NCBI GenBank assembly: GCA_951813575.1
Contig: OX638375.1
Span: forward strand, 1,999,042 to 2,063,041
Origin: Candidatus Binatia bacterium
Lineage (GTDB): Bacteria > Desulfobacterota > Binatia > UBA9968 > JAJDTQ01
Direction: 5' to 3'
Length of the DNA stretch: 64,000 bases
Part shown: positions 21,077-30,169 of the stretch, one piece after another
Position numbering within the stretch: position 1 is the stretch's first letter
Layout: each line of letters opens with the position of its first letter
Position numbers and translations under genes: made by a program
The notes under the pieces: model-generated
The model's input: only the letters and a program-made list of their open reading frames with translations
Told to the model about the DNA's origin: nothing
Database searches by the model: none

Positions 21077-22086
21077 CAGGACGGCACCTCCGGCACCCGT
21101 TCCACCACCTCTTCCAGCACCGCTTCCGGGGCGATGCCGGAAGCCTCCGCGGCGAGGTTGAGCAGCAGCCGGTGCCGCAGGCTCGGCATCAGGTCCCGGC
21201 GGATGTCGTCGAACGAGACGTTGGGCCGGCCGGAAAGGAGCGCCCTTGCCTTGGCCGCCAGGATCACCGCCTGCAGGCCCCGGGGGCTGGCGCCGTACTG
21301 CACGTACTTGCGGGCCAGCTCGGTGCCGTGCTCGGTCTCGGCGTGGGTCGCCATCACCAGCCGCACCGCGTAGTCCCGCACCGGTCCGGCCAGGGGCACC
21401 GCCCGCACCGCCTCGCGCATCTCCAGCACCGACTCCGCCGCCAGCACCTTGGCCAGGGCTCCCGACGGCGCGGCGGTGGTCAGCTCCGCGATCCGCCCCA
21501 TCTCGTCGTACGACGGGTAGCGGACGATGAGCTTGAAGAAGAACCGGTCCACCTGGGCTTCCGGAAGCGGATAGGTGCCCTCCATCTCGATGGGGTTCTG
21601 GGTGGCCAGGACCATGAACGGGCTGGAGATGGGGTGCAGCGCACCGCCGGCGGTGACGCTCTGGTCCTGCATGGCCTCCAGCAGCGCCGACTGGGTCTTG
21701 GGGGTGGCGCGGTTGATCTCGTCCGCCAGCACGATGTTGGCGAACACCGGCCCGGCCTCGAACTCGAACACCTTCCTCCCCGAGGGGTCCTCGTTGACCA
21801 CGTTGGTGCCGGTGATGTCCGCGGGCATCAGGTCGGGAGTGAACTGGATGCGCGAGAAGCTCAGGTCCATGAGCTCCCCCAGGGAGCGCACCATCAGCGT
21901 CTTGCCCAGGCCGGGCACGCCCTCAAGCAGACAGTGGCCGCCGCACACCAGCGCGATGAAGATGCCCTCGATGAGCTCCTCGTGGCCCACCACCGCCTTG
22001 CCCATCTCGCTCCTGACTTCCTCGAACGCGCGCTGCGCGTTCAGCATGCGGTGCCGAACCCCTTCGGTCGAAGCGTCCAGGTTCAC
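21076..22086 (-). CDS. MoxR family AAA+ ATPase
   Basis: 336 residues. Walker A GVPGLGKT at 56-63, Walker B IVLADEIN near 118, sensor 1 VLATQNPIEMEGTYPLPEAQ (ATQNP), and the arginine-rich C-terminal lid are all present. MoxR proteins act as chaperones that load cofactors or assemble partners holding VWA domains, here probably the two VWA/DUF58 proteins encoded next. A 45-bp gap separates it from the preceding gene, so it may have its own ribosome binding site but share the transcript. Confidence 0.93.
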   Translation of the reverse strand: MNLDASTEGVRHRMLNAQRAFEEVRSEMGKAVVGHEELIEGIFIALVCGGHCLLEGVPGLGKTLMVRSLGELMDLSFSRIQFTPDLMPADITGTNVVNEDPSGRKVFEFEAGPVFANIVLADEINRATPKTQSALLEAMQDQSVTAGGALHPISSPFMVLATQNPIEMEGTYPLPEAQVDRFFFKLIVRYPSYDEMGRIAELTTAAPSGALAKVLAAESVLEMREAVRAVPLAGPVRDYAVRLVMATHAETEHGTELARKYVQYGASPRGLQAVILAAKARALLSGRPNVSFDDIRRDLMPSLRHRLLLNLAAEASGIAPEAVLEEVVERVPEVPS

Positions 22087-22131
22087 GTTGACTCCTGTTC
22101 TGATTCGTCAGCTTGTATGGGCGACACGACA

Positions 22132-23526
22132 CTATGGCTCTTGCCGGGTCACGCCCAGGGACAGAAAATAGTTCTTGATGGTTTCCTTGAAGGCGGCGGG
22201 GATCTCCTCCGATGCGAGCTCCGCCTCCACCTGCCGCCGGTACCGCACCACCACCGGCTCTTCCGCCACGGTGCTGTCGCCCGCGCGGGCCTCGCCCCTG
22301 AAGCCGAACCCCCGGCTCGGCCCCTTCCCCAGGAGCCCCTGCAGGTGGGTGCGGACGCGGGCCTGGAAGGCCGGATCGTAAGGCTCCTGTTGCCCCTTGC
22401 CGGGCTCGTTCCCGGGCCGCCGTCCCGCCGCCGGCGGCTCGGCGGGATCGCCGGGCCGGGACGATTCGGCGACGGATTCATCGGGCGCATCGTCCAGCAG
22501 CAGCTCGGTGAGGAACTGCCGCGTCTCCCCCAGGGCGCGCCGGTCCTGCTCCTGCCGGGCCTCCCGCTCCAGCCGGTCGAGGAACTGCTGCACTTCCCCG
22601 GCGCTCATGTCGGTGGAGCCTTCCGGCCGCCGGTCGAGGGAGGACAGCCCCAGGGACTCCATCAGGTCGGACCGGCTCAGGCCCCCGGACGAACCGTCCG
22701 TGTCCCGCAGGTCCGACCGCCGCAGTTGCTCCCGCAACTGCTCCAGGGCCTTGTCGGACAGGGCCGGCCACTCCAGTCCCGCGCCCCGGGGCCACGACCG
22801 GGTCATCTCTTCGAGCACGTCCGCCATGGCTCCCACCGACGCCGCGAGGCGGGACTCTTCCGGGTCGCCCTCGGCCAGTTGCCGTTCGGCCATTTCCCGC
22901 AACGCCTCGGCCATGCGCCGGCTCTCGGCGAGGTCCTGCTCCCGCGCCCGCTCGTCCAGCTCCCGTGCGTGCTCCTGGAGCGCCTGGGCCATCCTGTCGG
23001 GCGCCGGCGCCGCCTGGGGGGCGCCGCCGGGAGGCAGCCACAACCCCGCCGCCGCCAGCACCACCAGCACCGGCCCGGCCACCGCGTGCCAGGTGAACCG
23101 CCGCCGGCAGAGCGGCCGGAGCGGCACCACGCCGAGCTTTTCCGCGGCCTCCCCCACCACCAGGGCCTCCTCCGGGGGGACCCGTCCTTCCGGCGTCTCC
23201 CGGGGCCGGAACAGGATGTCCCATGCCGTCAGCACCCGTTCGTCAAGCTCCAGCCGGTCGTCCACCTGGGTGAGCGAGCGCAGGAACGCCTGCTCGCGCC
23301 AGGGCCGCAGCAGGAACACCGCGACCGCCGCGGCGGCGAAGACCGCCGGCGCCAGCCACAGGAGCGCGGCGTCCACCGGCAGCAGGGCGCGCGCCGCCAC
23401 CAACCCCGCCGCCGCCAACGCGGTGTAGAAGAGGCTTTCCAGCAGCAGGCGCTCGCGCCGCTTGCGCCGTTCCCAGCGGCGCAGGTCGGCCAGCTTCTCC
23501 TTCAGAACCGGTCCCGGATCGCTCAC
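22132..23526 (-). CDS. DUF4175-like membrane protein with long charged helical region
   Basis: 464 residues, GTG start at 23524-23526 overlapping the preceding stop as GTGA. Two pairs of membrane helices occur in the first 150 residues or so (LESLFYTALAAAGLVAARAL, LWLAPAVFAAAAVAVFLL, then AGPVLVVLAAAGLWLPP). The remainder is Glu/Arg-rich and likely coiled coil (ALQEHARELDERAREQ, LREMAERQLAEGD, QQFLDRLEREARQEQ). The layout resembles DUF4175/TIGR02302-type proteins found in MoxR operons; that assignment is from layout only. No catalytic motif seen. Confidence 0.75.
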   Translation of the reverse strand: MSDPGPVLKEKLADLRRWERRKRRERLLLESLFYTALAAAGLVAARALLPVDAALLWLAPAVFAAAAVAVFLLRPWREQAFLRSLTQVDDRLELDERVLTAWDILFRPRETPEGRVPPEEALVVGEAAEKLGVVPLRPLCRRRFTWHAVAGPVLVVLAAAGLWLPPGGAPQAAPAPDRMAQALQEHARELDERAREQDLAESRRMAEALREMAERQLAEGDPEESRLAASVGAMADVLEEMTRSWPRGAGLEWPALSDKALEQLREQLRRSDLRDTDGSSGGLSRSDLMESLGLSSLDRRPEGSTDMSAGEVQQFLDRLEREARQEQDRRALGETRQFLTELLLDDAPDESVAESSRPGDPAEPPAAGRRPGNEPGKGQQEPYDPAFQARVRTHLQGLLGKGPSRGFGFRGEARAGDSTVAEEPVVVRYRRQVEAELASEEIPAAFKETIKNYFLSLGVTRQEP

Positions 23527-24284
23527 GAATAGCCTTTCTGGACGCGTCTCAGGCCCCGGGCCAGCAGCGCCAGCCCGACGACGAACACCAGGCCCTGGAA
23601 GGTCCAATGAACCAGCGTCGGAGGCCACGCCGGCCCCCACGGCGCGGTCATGTCCAGGGTGCCGAGATGATAGAGCAGAAACGCCACCGGATTCAATGTC
23701 TGCGCCCATGCCCCGAACGCCCCGGAGATCAGGAAGAAACAGACGAAGATCCAGCGGATGAAGACCCGCCGGCTGTCCGCCTTGCGCTCCCAGAAGGCCA
23801 GGCCCACGAGGCCCCAGATGCCGTAGCCCACCCCGTACAGGAACAGCATGGGAAGGGTGGTGCCGATGTCGCGCAGGGGAGCGCGCGCGATGGCCCCGGA
23901 CCAGCCCAGCAGCGGCGCCGCGAGAAGGAGCAGGATCAGGCCGTGGACCGCCAGTACGGCCAGCAGCCCGGATACCACGGCGGCGACTCCGAGACGTTCC
24001 TCCTCCAGCCAATGCCGCAGCGGCGAGAACCGCCAGGCCAGGAACTCCAGGCCCGCGAACCGCAGGGTCAGGTAGACGATCAGCAGCAGCGTGGCCACGC
24101 TCGAGAACTTGAAGAGGAAGGCGGGTCCGATCCAGAAGCTCGCCTCGCCGGAAGGCAGCACCAGCGCCAGCACCTGCAACGCGCCCAGAATGGCCACGTA
24201 GAACAGGTAGGTGACGCACGCCTGCCCCTCTTCCCAGTAGACCGCCGCCGCTTCCCGGAAGACCGGATTGGCCCAGGGTCTCAC
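23523..24284 (-). CDS. integral membrane protein, ABC-2 permease-like
   Basis: 253 residues with about six hydrophobic helices (for example VTYLFYVAILGALQVLALVL, LGVAAVVSGLLAVLAVHGLI, TLPMLFLYGVGYGIWGLVGL, VHWTFQGLVFVVGLALLARG). No charged catalytic motif. The layout fits the membrane subunit that often accompanies MoxR/DUF58/VWA operons. The start overlaps the stop of the preceding exported protein gene by four bases (ATGA), and its own stop overlaps the next start, so the chain is tightly coupled. Function unknown. Confidence 0.75.
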   Translation of the reverse strand: MRPWANPVFREAAAVYWEEGQACVTYLFYVAILGALQVLALVLPSGEASFWIGPAFLFKFSSVATLLLIVYLTLRFAGLEFLAWRFSPLRHWLEEERLGVAAVVSGLLAVLAVHGLILLLLAAPLLGWSGAIARAPLRDIGTTLPMLFLYGVGYGIWGLVGLAFWERKADSRRVFIRWIFVCFFLISGAFGAWAQTLNPVAFLLYHLGTLDMTAPWGPAWPPTLVHWTFQGLVFVVGLALLARGLRRVQKGYS

Positions 24285-26239
24285 AGGTCCTCCTCCCCGC
24301 CGCCCAGCGGGATGGCGACGCGGAACAGCTTGAAGTGGTGCGCCGTCACCCGGGGATCCGCCACCCGCAACTCCGGCTCCTCGTCCCGGACCCAGCCGAT
24401 GATGAAAGCCGTCCCGGGGTTCTCGTTGTTGCCGTCCGGGAACACCGAGCGCCGCAGCAGGACGTCGAGGACCTCCTCACCGAACCGGACGTCCTCGGGT
24501 TGCGGGGCCCCTTCGTCCCCTTCCCCGGCGTTCCCGGGCTCGGGCAGCTCGCGCCGCAGCAGGCCGCCCGGCGGCACGTCCCCGAGCTTGTAGCCCTGTC
24601 CGCCGATCACGAGCCAGCATTCCGTAAGCCTGCCGGAGCCGCGGTTGGCGATGCCGACGCGGTAGGTCCCGCGGGAGTGCTCCCACTCGATGGCCACCGG
24701 CCAGGGGCGCACCGCGCGAAGCCGGAACAGCGCCGCGTTCCATTCCGGAAGGGGCACGTGGATGCGGTCGCGCGGCCGTGCCTGTTGCAGCACCAGCGAT
24801 GCCTTCGCGTCGCCGCCGGGCGGCAGCACCAGATCGAGCTGGGTCAGGTCGCGGCGGAGACTGAACGAGAAATCCTTGTGCCGGGTTGCGAAAAGCCCCA
24901 CGTTGGCGTGCACCGGCGCCAGGTCCGACCAGGGCGTCCCGTCCACCACCGTGGAGGAGATCAGGATCCCGTCCGGCACGTGGCCGCCCCGGTCGAAGTA
25001 CCAGTAACCGCCCACGGTGCACGCCAGCACCAGCGCCGCCGGGGCCAGCACCTGCCGGTATCGTGACGCTCCGTCGCCCCTCCAGTAGCGGAACCAGAGC
25101 AGCAGCGACCCGATGTAGAGCCCGAGCGCCAGCAACAGCGCCAACATCGGCGAACGCAGGCTGGAGAAACCGAAGCCCCGGAGCAGCGTCGTGAACACTT
25201 GCTGGTTCCAGGCGGTCCACGGGTCCGAGGGTCTGGCGGGGGCAGCGCCCAGGATCTCCCCGAAGAGCGGCACCAGGCCGGTCCAGTCCGCCACCGGCGG
25301 CCGGCCCACGTCCAGCGCCAGATAGACCACCCTGCCCTCGCCGTGGCTCCGCTCCACCAGGATCGGCGCGGCTCCCTCCGACATGAGCACCCGGCCGTCC
25401 TCGCCCGGGACGGCGTCCTGCACCAGCACGTCCTCCAGGACGCCGCCGAACCTTTCGGTCAGCTCGGGCAGGGCGTCCAGCCGCTTCAGGCCGCGAACCG
25501 CCACCGGCAGCAAGCCGGCGGTAGCCTTGTCCTGATACAGGGCGTAGTGGGCGCCGCCCAGCACCACCAGCACCCCGCCGCCGGAGAGCCAGTGTTCCAG
25601 CGCGCGCCGCTGGCCCCGGGACAGGCCCCGCAGGGACTGCTCGTAGAGCATGACGCTCCACACCCCGCCGTAGGCGCGGATGTCCTCGGAAAGGTCGCCC
25701 AGGGGAAGCGAGACCACGGGCACGGGGGTCTGGGAGTCCAGCGGGATGGCGGGGGCGACGTTGCTCCGGGTGAGCAGCAGCACCAGCGGCTGGCCGGTGA
25801 ACCGCCCGCGCAGGCTGACCGAGGTTTCGTGGCTCCGGCCGCCGCCCGTGAAGCGCAGCACCAGGGGCTGCGCCACCGAGTCGGGATCGACGGTGACGAA
25901 GACGACCTTGCGGGCGTGGGTGGACAGAAAGATGTCCCGGCGCTGGATGAACGAGTAGGGCTCCATGCCCCGGGTGGGGCCGCCGCGGGCTTCCACCACC
26001 TCCAGGACGCCCCGGACCGCCACCCCGGAGTTCACCAGCTCGATGCGCAGCGGCAAGGGCTGGCCGAGCCGGAAGATGCCTCCGAAACCGGGCTGCGCGC
26101 GTATCGAAACGTCGGCCGGCGCGTGGACCGGCAAGAGAAGGATAAGCCCCGCGAGAACGCCGAGGCTATTCGATGAAAGAGACGTCCAGTACCTCGAAGT
26201 TCCGTACGCCCGCGGGCGTGCGCACCTCCACCAGGTCAC
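24281..26239 (-). CDS. exported membrane-anchored protein with glutamine amidotransferase-like fold
   Basis: Up to 652 residues. An N-terminal signal segment (LGVLAGLILLLPVHAPADV) leads into a beta-sandwich region (RLGQPLPLRIELVNSG), then a class I amidotransferase-like fold (LEHWLSGGGVLVVLGG, GEGRVVYLALDVG) without a visible catalytic cysteine. Two membrane helices follow (SPMLALLLALGLYIGSLLLW and VLAPAALVLACTVGGYWYF), then a C-terminal beta domain. The start is unsure: the only in-frame candidate before the signal segment is a GTG at 26237-26239, which lies inside greA and gives a 74-bp overlap. Function unknown; position says it belongs to the MoxR/VWA machine. Confidence 0.72.
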   Translation of the reverse strand: MTWWRCARPRAYGTSRYWTSLSSNSLGVLAGLILLLPVHAPADVSIRAQPGFGGIFRLGQPLPLRIELVNSGVAVRGVLEVVEARGGPTRGMEPYSFIQRRDIFLSTHARKVVFVTVDPDSVAQPLVLRFTGGGRSHETSVSLRGRFTGQPLVLLLTRSNVAPAIPLDSQTPVPVVSLPLGDLSEDIRAYGGVWSVMLYEQSLRGLSRGQRRALEHWLSGGGVLVVLGGAHYALYQDKATAGLLPVAVRGLKRLDALPELTERFGGVLEDVLVQDAVPGEDGRVLMSEGAAPILVERSHGEGRVVYLALDVGRPPVADWTGLVPLFGEILGAAPARPSDPWTAWNQQVFTTLLRGFGFSSLRSPMLALLLALGLYIGSLLLWFRYWRGDGASRYRQVLAPAALVLACTVGGYWYFDRGGHVPDGILISSTVVDGTPWSDLAPVHANVGLFATRHKDFSFSLRRDLTQLDLVLPPGGDAKASLVLQQARPRDRIHVPLPEWNAALFRLRAVRPWPVAIEWEHSRGTYRVGIANRGSGRLTECWLVIGGQGYKLGDVPPGGLLRRELPEPGNAGEGDEGAPQPEDVRFGEEVLDVLLRRSVFPDGNNENPGTAFIIGWVRDEEPELRVADPRVTAHHFKLFRVAIPLGGGEEDL

Positions 26240-26654
26240 CCACCCGGCGGCCGATCAGGGACCGCGCCACCGGAGAACCCAGGGATATTCTTCCTTCCCT
26301 GGGCTCCGCCTCGTGCTCGCCGACGATCTTGTAGACGACGTCCTCGTCGGTGTCGTCGTCCACCAGCTTGACGGTGGCGCCGAACACGATCTTGTCGCCG
26401 GACAACCTGGACACGTCGATGACCTGAGCCCGAGCGATCTTGTCCTCGGTCTCGCGAATCTGGACATCGAGCAGCGATTGGCGCTCCTTGGCCGCGTGGA
26501 ACTCGGCGTTCTCCGACAGGTCGCCGTGGGCCCGGGCTTCCTCGATGTCCCGAACATTCCTGGGACGCTCAACGGATTTGAGGCGCTGGAGATCCTTTAG
26601 CAATTGGTGATGCCCCTGTGCCGTCATCGGCACGGGGCCGTCGTTGTCTGCCAT
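26166..26654 (-). CDS. greA: transcription elongation factor GreA
   Basis: Rescues backtracked RNA polymerase by stimulating transcript cleavage; 162 residues. N-terminal coiled coil with DIEEARAHGDLSENAEFHAA (the conserved acidic tip DLSENAE) and the C-terminal FKBP-like domain ending GRRVGDLVEVRTPAGVRNFEV. I chose the ATG at 26652-26654, which has AGAGGTGG seven bases upstream; an in-frame start at 26687 adds 11 residues. The 3' end overlaps the next gene on the same strand, so greA may head the MoxR/VWA transcript. Confidence 0.93.
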   Translation of the reverse strand: MADNDGPVPMTAQGHHQLLKDLQRLKSVERPRNVRDIEEARAHGDLSENAEFHAAKERQSLLDVQIRETEDKIARAQVIDVSRLSGDKIVFGATVKLVDDDTDEDVVYKIVGEHEAEPREGRISLGSPVARSLIGRRVGDLVEVRTPAGVRNFEVLDVSFIE

Positions 26655-26784
26655 CTGACTGCCACCTCTGAAAAAATTTCCGGGCAAGCCGAGTTGCCTC
26701 CGCCTGCCCGTGGATTTCAGCCGGAGGGAAGTGTAACACCGGGCCGCGAGAAATCAAAGAACGGGTTCGGGGGTCCTCCTCCCC

Positions 26785-26923
26785 GTCACCCCGGACTTGA
26801 TCCGGGGTCCTCCTCCCCGTCACCCCGGACTTGATCCGGGGTCCAGAGGCGGGGTGGGGCCGGGGAGGCGTATCCGTGGCGGCTCAGCCTCTTCTCTGGA
26901 TCCCGGGTCAAGCCCGGGATGAC
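26785..26923. repeat. three palindromes between greA and oppF
   Basis: Two forward copies, 26785-26810 and 26819-26846, with stem CCCCGGA/TCCGGGG, and one inverse at 26896-26923 with stem TCCCGGG/CCCGGGA; loops are CTTGA or its complement TCAAG. The stem bases that differ from the common CCCCGGG form change in pairs and keep the hairpin. The rest of the 26655-27007 gap has only short degenerate GACGGGATGACG-like units (26930-26990). Confidence 0.85.
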
Positions 26924-27007
26924 GGAGGGGGACGGGATGACGCAGGGGACGGGACCGACGCAGGGAAACGGGATGGCGGAAAGGAACAGGACGACGGGGG
27001 CGGCGGC

Positions 27008-28009
27008 TCAGGTTTCCCGCGGGGGGTTGGGCCAGGCGCGTTTGCCGTGGCCGAAGACGTGGCAGGCGGTGCCGTGGCCGCCGAGGGAGAACTCCAGCTC
27101 CGGCTCCACCTCGGTGCACTTCTGCTCGCGGAAGGGGCACCTGGGGTGGAAGTTGCACCCGGACGGGGGGTTGACGGGGCTCGGCACGTCCCCTTCCAGC
27201 ACCATGCGGTCCTTCTTGGGATTGGGGTCGGGCATGGGCACAGCCGACAGCAGCGCGCGGGTATAGGGGTGCCGGGCGTCGGTGTAGATGGCATTGCTGG
27301 GGGCGATCTCGACGACCTTGCCGAGATACATGATGGCCACCCGGTGGCTCACGTGCTCCACCACCCGCAGGTCGTGGGAGATGAAGAAGAACGTGAGGCT
27401 CATGCTCTCCTGCAACTCCTGCAGCAGGTTGATGATCTGGGCCTGGATGGACACGTCCAGGGACGACACCGGCTCGTCCGCGACGATGAACTTCGGCGAC
27501 ACGGCCAGGGCCCGGGCGATGCCGATGCGCTGGCGCTGGCCGCCGCTGAACTCGTGCGGGTAGCGGTCGTAGTGCTCCTCCCGGAGGCCCACCTTCTGGA
27601 GCAGCCCCATGACCTGCTCCCTGCGGTCGCCGCCCGAGGCCATGCGATGGATCTTGAGGCCCTCGCCGATGATATCGCCGACTCTCATGCGGGGATTCAG
27701 CGAGGCGTACGGGTCCTGGAAGATGATCTGCATGCGCCGGCGCAGGTCGCGCATCTCGGCGCTGGAGATCCTCATGATGTCCTTGTCCTCGAACAGGATC
27801 TCGCCGTCGGTGGGCTCGATCAGGCGCAGGATGGTCCGGCCCAGCGTCGACTTGCCGCACCCGGATTCGCCCACCACGCCGAGGGTCTCGCCGTCCTCCA
27901 CGGTCAGGCTGACGCCGTCCACCGCCTTGACGTCGCCCTTGCGCCGGGCAAGCAGCCCTTCCTCCACCGGGAAGTACTTCTTGAGGTTCCTGATTTCCAG
28001 CAAGCTCAT
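27008..28009 (-). CDS. oligopeptide/dipeptide ABC transporter ATPase, OppF/DppF type
   Basis: 333-residue ATPase of the peptide importer family. Walker [10 protein letters not shown] (47-55), Q-loop QIIFQDPYASLNPRM, signature FSGGQRQR and Walker B FIVADEP are intact. The C-terminal oligo_HPY motif HPYTRALLSAVP and the cysteine cluster CNFHPRCPFREQKC, which binds an iron-sulfur cluster in some family members, are present. The ATG at 28007-28009 follows the OppD-type gene by 34 bp. No permease or binding protein gene is adjacent, so partner subunits must be encoded elsewhere. Confidence 0.92.
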   Translation of the reverse strand: MSLLEIRNLKKYFPVEEGLLARRKGDVKAVDGVSLTVEDGETLGVVGESGCGKSTLGRTILRLIEPTDGEILFEDKDIMRISSAEMRDLRRRMQIIFQDPYASLNPRMRVGDIIGEGLKIHRMASGGDRREQVMGLLQKVGLREEHYDRYPHEFSGGQRQRIGIARALAVSPKFIVADEPVSSLDVSIQAQIINLLQELQESMSLTFFFISHDLRVVEHVSHRVAIMYLGKVVEIAPSNAIYTDARHPYTRALLSAVPMPDPNPKKDRMVLEGDVPSPVNPPSGCNFHPRCPFREQKCTEVEPELEFSLGGHGTACHVFGHGKRAWPNPPRET

Positions 28010-28043
28010 GGCATAGGGTGTCCTGTCGCTCGGCGCGCCGCCT

Positions 28044-29006
<963 letters not shown>

Positions 29007-29040
29007 GCCCCGCGGCCACTCCCTGCCAACCGGCCCTACC

Positions 29041-29088
29041 GTACCCGCACGCTACCCGCACGCTACCCGCACGCTACCCGCACGCGCG
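29041..29088. repeat. 11-bp tandem repeat upstream of oppD-type gene
   Basis: Four perfect or near-perfect copies of TACCCGCACGC just before the OppD-type start (about 35 bp upstream). It could be in the leader or promoter of the oppD-oppF pair. Copy number looks prone to slippage. No role shown. Confidence 0.7.
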
Positions 29089-29256
29089 CAATGTACCAAA
29101 AAACGGCAGGGGTGCAAACGAAATGCGGGGTGCGTCCTTGCCGCTCAACGCCTGTATCCCGGAACACCAACCGTCATTCCCGGCCGCCTGGACGCCATCC
29201 CGGCACACCTCCCGTCGTCCCGGCCCCACCTCCCGTCGTCCCGGCCCCACCTCCCC

Positions 29257-29307
29257 GTCACCCCGGGCCCCGGGTCAAGCCCGGGGCAAGCTTGACCCGG
29301 GGTCCAG
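29257..29307. repeat. composite double palindrome
   Basis: A fused form of the window-wide palindrome: GTCACCCCGGG, then an inverse half (CCCCGGGTCAAGCCCGGGG) and a forward half (AAGCTTGACCCGGGGTCCAG). An AAGCTT sits at the joint. The same composite recurs at 47822-47873 and 54552-54602, and a trimmed one near 56491. Confidence 0.8.
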
Positions 29308-29478
29308 TAGTGGAGCCGCCCCGCGACGGATCCTCCAGCACCTTCCGTGACCCCGCCGGTAGACGTTGCGGACCCAGGCGGTTGCTCCAGTGAGGAACCG
29401 GCGGGACGGGAATGCTCGTTGCGGGGTTCCGTCCATCGTGCGCCGCCTGTGATGGTGGTTGCCCCGACGCCGGCGCTT

Positions 29479-29690
29479 CTGGACCCCGGGTCAAGCCCGG
29501 GGTGACGGAAGGGTAGGAACGGGGTGACGGAAGGGTAGGAACGGGGTGACGGAAGGGTAGGAACGGGGTGACGGAAGGGTGGGAACGGGGTGACGGAAGG
29601 GTGGGAACGGAATGACGGAAGGGTGGGAACGGAATGACGGAAGGGTGGAAACCGGGTGACGGAAGGGTGGGAACGGGGTGACGTCGGTGC
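29479..29690. repeat. palindrome followed by 22-bp tandem array
   Basis: An inverse palindrome (29479-29506, CTGGACC...GGTGAC) runs straight into eight to nine copies of a 22-bp unit (GGTGACGGAAGGGTAGGAAC plus two G) to about 29690, with AG/GG and G/A variants. Each unit repeats the GGTGACGG edge of the palindrome. The long gap 29007-29866 otherwise contains GTCGTCCCGGCCCCACCTCC-like short direct repeats (29215-29255) and no gene that I can support. Confidence 0.8.
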
Positions 29691-29866
29691 GTACGGCGGC
29701 GCTGGAGCAAGGCGTGGCGCGGCAGGGGCCGGGGGCGGCGGGCGGACGCAGCGGGGGTGGCGGGCGGGTCCGGGGGTTGAGGGAGGCGGGTGCACGCGCG
29801 CCTTCCTTGATAGGCGGTACGAATCCTGTTAGACGCCAACAACGCGGTCTTACGCTGCCACGAGCC

Positions 29867-30169
29867 ATGGAAGCGCCTCACCACAGCCACACCGGGAACA
29901 CGGACGCGCTCATCGAGCATCTCGCTTCGGCGGTGCACGCCCGGCGCATGACGGTGCCGGCGATCCTTTTCCTGGAAGCCCACAAGCCGCTGACGTCGCT
30001 GTTTCATGCCGCGGCGGTCATGAGCCTGCCGATGTTGCTGCCGCTGTTCGGGGCGCGGGCGCGGGAGCTGCCGGCGTTTCTGCGTTCCCGCGACAACGTC
30101 GAACGGTTGATCCGCCGCATCGAGGAGCTGCAGGACACGGTACCGGCGGCGAAAGGGGATGACGGCTGA
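29867..30169 (+). CDS. small membrane protein, first gene of the MutL-like operon
   Basis: 100 residues, not recognised. A polar, His-rich start (EAPHHSHTGNTDALIEHL) precedes a hydrophobic stretch LFHAAAVMSLPMLLPLFG (about 46-63) that could be one membrane helix, then a charged helix (LRSRDNVERLIRRIEELQD). The stop overlaps the next start by one base (TGATG), which argues that it is real and cotranslated. The upstream Shine-Dalgarno is weak (CGAG). Role unknown; the small size suggests a regulatory or scaffold subunit of the complex encoded downstream. Confidence 0.65.
   Translation: MEAPHHSHTGNTDALIEHLASAVHARRMTVPAILFLEAHKPLTSLFHAAAVMSLPMLLPLFGARARELPAFLRSRDNVERLIRRIEELQDTVPAAKGDDG

Noticed and set aside
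29491..29868. Minus-strand frames with repeated FPPFRHPV peptides upstream of the operon
   Set aside because: They are translations of the 22-bp array and palindrome; no start signal.
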